Program-made: the position numbers and the translations under genes | Part shown: one piece after another, positions 6,680 to 15,600 of the stretch | How positions within the stretch are numbered: the stretch's first letter is position 1 | Layout: every line of letters begins with the position of its first letter | The notes under the pieces: generated by a model | Database searches by the model: none | Told to the model about the DNA's origin: nothing | Seen by the model: the letters and a program-made list of their open reading frames with translations, nothing else | Assembly: GCA_020632495.1 (NCBI GenBank) | Contig: JACKFL010000005.1 | Coordinates: 1,302,001-1,366,000, forward strand | Reading direction: 5' to 3' | DNA length: 64,000 bases | Source of the DNA: Candidatus Omnitrophota bacterium | Lineage (GTDB): Bacteria > Omnitrophota > Gorgyraeia > Zapsychrales > Zapsychraceae

Positions 6680-9600
6680 CGGAACGGAACGCACACTCAG
6701 AAAGTTCATTTCGACGGTGACCGTCGTGTGTTTCATGACGGTCAACGCCGTGCCGTTTCCCGGGATGCCGGTCTTTGAAACACGGGAGGCGGCCGCGGAG
6801 AGTGTACGGGTGCCGATGCCGGATCCGGATTCAATCTTCGCCGACGGGTTTGAGTCCGGGGATGCCGTGCGCTGGTCCGACGCGCTTGATGTCGACCGGA
6901 CCGATGAAGATCCGGTCACCGACGTGGCGCTTTCGCCCACCCGCGGCGCGGCCACGGTCAATCAAATGATCGTAGATTCCGCGCGGGCCTCCGATCAGGC
7001 GCGGGCACAAAGTGATTTCGTCGACGACGCGGTCATCGATCGGGCGGGCCGGCAGACGGATGACGTGTTTAACGCCTTCGATGATTTTTCCCGGGGCGTG
7101 AATAATCAATACGCCCAGCTTGACCAGCTGTTCGCTGCGCACAACGATCTCTACTCTTATATCAACGGTCTGGACCGTGTGTCCGATCAGAATGCCATCG
7201 ATTTCAACCGTCAGACCGACATCCTGGCCCAGCAGGTCGATCCCATGATCCAGCAGTCGCGCAACATGGCTAACCGCGCCACGAGCGTCGACCGTCAACT
7301 GGACAGTCTCTCGGACAGTATCAGCAAGGCCCGGATGTCCCAGGGGCCGGCCGGCGCGGCCGTGGCTCAAGTGAGGCAATCGGTCGATGCCACCCGCCGC
7401 GCCTTCGGTGAATTGCAAGCCGCCGCCCAACATCAGGGAATAAAGCTGGGCGGACGTACAGGCGAAATCGACGGATTTCTCGATGGGCTTTCCCGCAACG
7501 CCGATGATCTCGACAATTATATCCAGCAGCAGGACGCCTATCTCGGCCGGGGCAAGGGTTTCCTGGACCAGGCTCGGAATGCGGTCGGCCGCCTGAGAGA
7601 TGAGGCCCAGGTTCAGCAGGCCTACTTCGAACAGGCCCGTGAGTATTTCCGCGGTTCCAAGATCACCTCCGACAATAATTTTACACCTGTCAACAATCCG
7701 GCCGGCATCATGCGGGCCGGCGAGCATGTCAACGAAGACGATTTGTGCCAAAGTCTCGACGAGAATTGGTATTCCTTCGAAACCTGCGACGACAAGTGCG
7801 ATTACCGGCCGTGCCTTTATAAAGGCGGCCGGGGGTATACCGCTTGTTACGAATGCCCGTCCCCGGACAGCGAGTCATGCTATGACTACGGGATGATCCC
7901 GTTGTTGCATCCGTTCTGCGGGCCCGGAGGTTTCTGTCAGCAAACACCCGAGATGTGGTGCGGTCCGCCGTATACGTTTACCGACAAGTACAAACAAACA
8001 CAAACATGCACGTTCTGCGCGATGCGGAAGGACGAGTGCGCCACCAAGGGTGTATCCGGCAACGGTACGTGGTATCCGGCTTGCCAGGCGGCTTGCGCCA
8101 ACACCGGCGGCAAATGCCAGTTTGACGGCTTTTACATGGAACCGGATATCTGGGGACACACCGATACGTTGTCATGCTGGCGCTGTGAAGCGCCGCCACC
8201 GCCTTCGACCTGTGAGGACCTGAAGTGGGGCCACACGCTCAAGGCGGATTGTGATGCGAACTGCAACGCCCCGGATATGTGCGTCCAGGGAATGTTTGAG
8301 ATGCGCGCGGCCGACGAGTTTTTGCATCGGCTTGCGCGAAAGGCCGGCATGGATCCCGGACGTCCGCCGGGCGGCGGTGATAACGGCGGACCGGTCGGAC
8401 CGGGTCCGGAATCACCCGAAGGTCCGGGCGGACAACCCGGCGGTACTCCGGGCGGAACACCCGGTGAAGGCGGACAAGCCGGCGGTGGCGGTTTTGCCCC
8501 CGGTCAGGGTCAAGGCTCCGGCGGCCGCGGCGGACAGGAAGTCCCCGGCGGTGAAGGGCCGGACCCGACAGGAACCAAGCCCACTCCTCCCGCCCCCGGC
8601 GGGACCTCCAGCGGCGGCGGAGCGACGACTGTCGGCGGCGGCGAAGGCCCCCGTCCGACCGGTACACAACCCACAGGCACACCGGCCCCGACCGGTGAAG
8701 GCGGCGGCACAACCACATCCGGCGAAAAGCCCGGCGGCGAAGAGCGTACTCCTCCGCCGACACCGAGCCGGCCCAAACCACCTGAATCCGTGGAACGCCC
8801 GCAAAAGCCGGCCGGGACAAAACCGGAACAGCCCACTGGAGTTAAGACGGAAAATCCCCCGCAGGTGGAACTGAAATCGGAACCCACACCGACGCAGGAG
8901 GCCAAGGATCCGTGCGAAGGGCGACGCGCCTTCGAAACCCCGGCTCCCGACGAATCGGATCTGAAAAAGAATATGCGTTCCCGCATGCTGGAGGCGGCCC
9001 GCGGCGGAGCCGGGACCTTCCGGGAATTCCAAAGCAGTATTATGGACAACACCAATGCCTCCGACCAGGAAATCGCGGCTTACGGTGAGCTGATGAATGA
9101 ACTCCAGGCGTGGTCGAGCGATCCGTGCAACGGCCGTACGCGGGCCCCGGGGGGGACGTCCTCCGGCAGCGGCGGCGAGTCTCCGCAACCGACCCCGACC
9201 GAATCACCGGCGCCGACCACCGAGCAACCGCGGCCGACCGAAACGACTTCGCAGACACCGGCGGATCCGTGCGCCGGAAAACGTTCGTTTGCCTCCCCGG
9301 CGGAAGGAGAGTCGGGCGACAAGCGGGCGATGCGTAATCGCATCATTCACTCAATGCGCGACGGCAGCGAATCATTCCGCGGGTTTATCGAATCCATGAT
9401 CGGCGAGAATTCCACGGCCAATGAAATCGAACGGCGCCTCTTTGTGGAATTAATCAAGGAATTGCAGGATTGGGCCAAAGACCCGTGCAATAACCGCCAG
9501 CGTGAAGCGGTTACCCCGACGCGCGAAACCCCGTCCGCTCCGGCCCCCGCTGCCGGCACCGGCACGCAAGGCGAGGACCCGTGCGCGGGCAAGCGAACCT

Positions 9601-12600
9601 TCTTCCAGTCGCCGGACAATGAATCCGCCGGCAAGAAGGCGATGCGCACACGCATGATCAATGCGATGCGCGCCGGAGCGGAGGCCTTCCAGACATTGCA
9701 AAGTGATGTGATGGACGGTTCGAGTTCATCCCCGGACGATATCAGAGACTACGGGGAATTGATGCAGGAACTGCGCGCATGGGCCAATGATCCGTGCAAT
9801 CCCAGTTCGCGGTCCCGCGGAGGAACATCTTCCGGTGGCGGCTCCGAGGCCCCGCGGCCCACACCGACAACCTCGACGCCGCCGCGAACGTCTCAACCGC
9901 GTGAAGGTGCGACCACCGCGTCCCGGGCGCCGGATCCGTGCGCCGGAAAACGCGCTTTCGGCACGCCGCCCGCCGGAGAAGACCAACGCAAAACATCGCT
10001 GCGCCGCCGCTTTATCGCCGCGGCCCAGGACGGCGGGGACACCTTTAACACCTTCTACCAGCGGAATATGGAGAACGGCAGTGATGAGACCAAGCGTTGG
10101 CTGCGGGAATTGATGGACGAGGCCGCCTTGATGTTGCGCGATCCATGCTTTAACAAGAATGCCGAGTCACAAAACGCGACAGCCAGCCGTCCGCGGTTGA
10201 CCGAACAAGGGACCGAATACCTCGCTGCCGGCGGTTGCGCCAATTCACCGGGGCTGATCAACAAGGATTCCTGCGAAGGCTATTGCCGCTACCGTAACCG
10301 GGACAACGGACTGTCCACGGCCTGTATCCCGACGTTGAAAGCCCCTAACGGCGAACAGTGTTATGCCTGCCCAGGGACGCCGGAGGCCACGCACCCCGGA
10401 CAGCCGGGATGTTATCAAATCGGAAAGATGACGAAAGTCGGCTGCGAGTCCATCTGCGAGAACAAATGCGAAGGCGACGGCACGGCCCCGAACACCGAAC
10501 AGTGCTGGCGCTGCAAGGCGGATGCCCAATGGACGCAGGCACCGGAGACGCGTCAGGTCCCGCAACAGTCCGAGGATCCCAAGCCGGAAGAGCGTGATCC
10601 CTACGCCAATCGCCGCACCCGCGACGGCCGGGTTGTCCCGACATACGCGTCCCGCGGGGAAGAAATGACCGATGAGGACCGCGCCAAGGCCGCGGCTCAG
10701 TTAGCCGCGATGTTTGAAACAGGCCAGCAGCAGGGTGGCGTGGCCGACGCCAATTACGAACAAACACGTGAGCAGTACAACACCAACATCAGCATTCAGG
10801 AGCAAATCAGGGCAGAACAGCGCCGTGAATGGCAAAAGATGGAGGAGAAGTACGCGGAATGGAACCGTCGGCATCAGGAATTTCTCGCACAACCCACCGC
10901 GCATGAACAGTTCCTCATCGATAAGGCGGAAGAAGAGCAACGGATCGACCGGGAAAAGGACGAGCTGCGTTCGGAGATCAGTTCTATCCAGGGGCGCATG
11001 CTCAATGAAATTCGTGAAGAGATTAAAGAGAACAGTGATCTGTATGATCCGTATATCCTCAAATATATCTCCGTCGCTGCGGAAATGCAGCATGAGACCC
11101 GTCGTCTGGAAGCGATGGCGATCCGCGGCATGATGATCGCGCAAATGCGTATCAAGGCGATCGATCTTTACATGGAACAGCACGCCGCTGAACTTGAAGA
11201 GAAGCCGTATTTAAAGCGCTATCTCACCCGGATGAAGCTGCAGGCGCAGTTACGGGAAATTGAAAATCAGCAGACGATCCTGGAGACCACACTGCTGGTG
11301 CGTGTCGGGCTGTTGATCGACGTTATTGTCTTTCTGGCGACCTTGGGCTCCAGTGCCGTCGGAAAGGGGATGATGGCCGCCGAAGAGGCCGCCATGCGTA
11401 CCACCTTGGCGGCGGCCCGCTCACAAGCTGGGAAAGGGACGGCTTATGTCGTCGGGGAAGTGTTGGTGCCGCGCGTCGGGGAGATGGGCGCCGGCGAGGC
11501 CTTTGCCGCGGCTAACGCGCGATTCTGGGGGACTCAGGCTGCCCGGGAGACCGGTGAGGCCCTGACGACATCGGCCGCGCGCAACGCGTTCACTACCGGA
11601 TCGACCGAGTTGGCGGGACGCGGCGCCAAAGAATTGGTCGAGGAAGGCGGCGAGCTGCTCGGTCGCGAGGGCGGCGAGGCGCTGGCCTCCGGTGCCCGTC
11701 GTGAAACCAGTGAGGCCCTGGCACGCGAGCTCGGTGAGGAAGCATCGGAAGAAGTGGTTTCACCGGGCGTGCGTGAATTGCTTGAGAATTGGACCCTGGA
11801 TAACGACTTCATGCTGAAGATGAATATTCTGGCCAAGGGCGAGGCCGAGGCCATGGCATCATTGTTACGCCGCGGCGCCGAGCTGGGGATGTCCAAGGCC
11901 GAGATGGCGGCGTACAGTTCGCTGGATGATTTGATGCGCGAGATCACCGAACGCGGCGGCGGCAAGATCGTCCAGTATGCGACACGCTTCGGTCCGGGTG
12001 AGACTCTGACGCAGGAAGTCGTGGGTCTTGGTGTGCGCATCCTGAAAGGTTCAACGAAGGAGGGGGATGCGGCCCTGTTACGCCGGCTGGTGCAAGATTT
12101 CGAACGCCAGGGGCTGAATTTCTTCGATGAGCTGGCTCGTTCCGGAACACTCGGCGACGACGGCTTCCAGCAGCTCTTTCTTAAAGAAGGCATCAACACG
12201 ATGCGCAACTTCTTCGCGCGCAATGCCGGGTCAGATGCAGCCGAAGGCACGGTCCGGCTGACGGCCAATCAGGTACAGAATATTCTTAATAACGCGACGG
12301 CGCGCATGACCCAGGAGCAAATTGAGGCCGTTGGACGGATGGGGATTCAGGCGGCGGAAGATGGTACGGTGCGTTTGACCCAGGAACAAATGCGTCGGTT
12401 CGGCCTTGAAGGAGTGGAAGCCGCGGCCGACGGAACTGTCAAGCTGACCCAGGGACAACTCAATCAAATGTTGAACCGGGCCGGGCAGGAAGTCACCGAA
12501 GCCACGGTCCGCATGACGGAGCAGGAGCTCGCCGCCATGGGCCGGTTAGGACTGCAAGCCGCCGAAGACGGCACGGTCAAGCTGACCCAACAGCAGATGC

Positions 12601-15600
12601 AATCCTTCGCGCGTGAAGGTATTGAAGTTGCCGCGGACGGGACGGTCAAGTTGACACGCAACCAGATTAATCAACTGCTGAATCAGGCGGGACGGGAGGC
12701 CACCGAAGCCACCATCCGTATGTCCCAGCAGCAACTCGACGACATCGCGCGCGTCGCCGGCGGACAGCTCGATGAGACGTTAATATTGTCCAAGAATCAG
12801 ATCAATCAACTGCTGAGTCAGGCCGGGGATGCCGCCGCGGGTATGGGCGATGAAACCGTCCGGCTTACGCAACAGCAATTAAAAAATATGCTCGGTTCAG
12901 GCAACCGCCAGGGGGCCGTCGACCTGGCCCGGACGTTGACGGGCCGGGAATTGGCCGAGGCCGCGGAAACCATGTCCGCGCGCGAACTTGCCGAGTTGGC
13001 CGAGACGCTCACGACCCGTCAGCTCGCCGAGATGGCGGAGACCATGGGCCCGCGGCAGATGGCGGAGTTGATGGAGACATTGTCTGAACGCAAAATGGCC
13101 GAACTGGCGGAAACGTTGACCGCACGTCAGCTGGCGGAGACAGCCAAGACGATGACCGGCCGTGAACTGGCGGAGATGGCGGAAACCCTCTCCGGCCGGC
13201 AGTTGGCGGAAATGGCGGAGACGTTGTCGGCGCAACAACTGGCCGAGCTGGCCGAAACCTTGACGTCGCGTCAACTGGCGGAAATGGCAGAAACATTGAC
13301 CGGCCGGCAACTGGCGGAGATGGCGGAAACGTTAACCTCCCGGCAATTAGCCGAGATGGCGGAGACCATGACATCACGGCAGCTGGCGGAGATGGCCGAG
13401 ACCCTGACGTCACGGCAGTTGGCGGAGATGGCCGAAACCCTCTCGTCGCGGCAACTGGCGGAGATGGCCGAGACCATGACCGGGGCCCGCTTGCAGGACT
13501 TCCTTAAAACACTATCCCCGGCGCAACTGGCTGACGCGACCAAGACATTGACCTCACGTGAACTCGCGGAGATGGCGGAAACGATGACCACCCGCGAACT
13601 CGCGGAGATCGCCGAAACGTTGTCCACGCAACAACTCGCCGAGATGGCGGAAACGTTGTCGGCCCGGCAACTGGCGGAGATGGCGGAAACGTTGAGCGCC
13701 CGTCAAATGGCTGAGCTGGCCGAGACCCTGACGTCACGTCAGCTGGCGGAGATGGCTGAAACCCTGACTTCGCGTCAACTGGCTGAAATGGCGGAGACAT
13801 TGTCGTCGCGTCAATTGGCGGAGATGGCCGAGACATTATCGTCACGTCAATTGGCGGAGATGGCCGAGACGCTGTCCGAACGGCAAATCGCGGAACTTGC
13901 CGAGACATTAACGGAGCGCAACCTTCCCGAGCTGGCCCGGACGCTGACCAGCCGCGAATTGGCCGAACAAGCCCCGACGCTGACGGGGGCCGCGCTGCAG
14001 GACGCGCTCAAGACCCTGACACCGGCGCAACTGCAGGACCTCACCCGGACCATGACATCACGTGAATTGGCCGAGGCGGCCCGCACATTATCGTCACGGG
14101 AATTGGCGGAGATGGCCGAGACATTGTCGGCGCGTCAACTGGCTGAGATGGCTGAAACATTATCATCGCGGCAGTTGGCCGAACTGGCCGAGACCTTGAC
14201 GTCGCGTCAACTGGCTGAGATGGCTGAAACATTATCATCGCGGCAGTTGGCTGAACTGGCCGAGACCTTGACGTCGCGCCAACTGGCGGAGATGGCCGAG
14301 ACTATGACGTCACGTCAACTGGCCGAGGTGGCCGAGACGATGACCGGCGCGCGGCTGCAGGACTTCTTAAAAACTTTGTCCCCGGCGCAACTGGCTGACG
14401 CGACCAAGACATTGACGTCACGGGAACTGGCGGAGATGGCGGAAACGATGTCGGCCCGCGAGTTGGCGGAGATCGCCGAGACGTTGTCGACACGCCAGTT
14501 GGCGGAAATGGCAGAAACACTGTCGTCGCGCCAGTTGGCGGAGATGGCCGAGACGCTGAGCAGTCGTCAATTAGCGGAGATGGCCGAGACGATGACCGGC
14601 GCACGGCTGCAGGATTTCTTGAAGACTTTATCACCGGCGCAATTGACGGATGCCGCCAAGACATTATCATCGCGTGAACTGGCGGAGATGGCCGAGACGA
14701 TGACCGCCCGCGAATTGGCGGAGATCGCCGAGACGTTATCGACGCGCCAGTTGGCGGAGATGGCGGAAACGATGTCGTCACGCCAGCTGGCGGAGATGGC
14801 TGAGACGCTGAGCAGTCGTCAATTAGCGGAGATGGCCGAGACGATGACCGGCGCGCGGCTGCAGGACTTTCTCAAGACGTTGTCGCCGGCGCAATTGGCC
14901 GACGCGACCAAGACGCTGACGTCGCGGGAGTTGGCGGAGATGGCGGAAACGATGTCGGCCCGGGAGCTTGCGGAAATAGCGGAGACGCTGTCGTCGCGAC
15001 AATTGGCGGAGATGGCAGAAACGCTGAGCAGTCGTCAACTGGCGGAGATGGCCGAGACGTTGTCGGCGCGGCAATTGGCGGAGATGGCGGAAACGATGTC
15101 GGCACGGCAGGTGGCCGAGTTGGCGGAAACGCTGACGGCGCGTAACATGTCGGAATTGGCTGAGACCCTCGTCGGACGGGGATTTGCGGAACAGGCGGAG
15201 ACACTCACCGGCGCGGCGCTGCAGGATGCGTTAAAGACACTGACACCGGCGCAACTGCAGGACCTGACCCGGACCATGACCTCCCGTGAGTTGGCCGAGG
15301 CGGCACGTACGCTGACCAGCCGTGAGTTGGCGGAGATGGCCGAGACACTCACGTCGCGCCAGTTGGCGGAGATGGCGGAAACGCTGAGTAGTCGTCAACT
15401 GGCGGAGATGGCTGAGACCTTGTCGTCGCGTCAACTGGCGGAGCTGGCTGAGACGCTGTCGGCGCGGCAATTGGCGGAGATGGCCGAAACGATGGGCTCA
15501 CGTCAATTGGCGGAGCTGGCTGAGACGATGACCGGTGCTCGGTTGCAAGATTTCTTGAAGACATTGTCGCCGGCACAGCTTGCCGATGCGACCAAGACGC

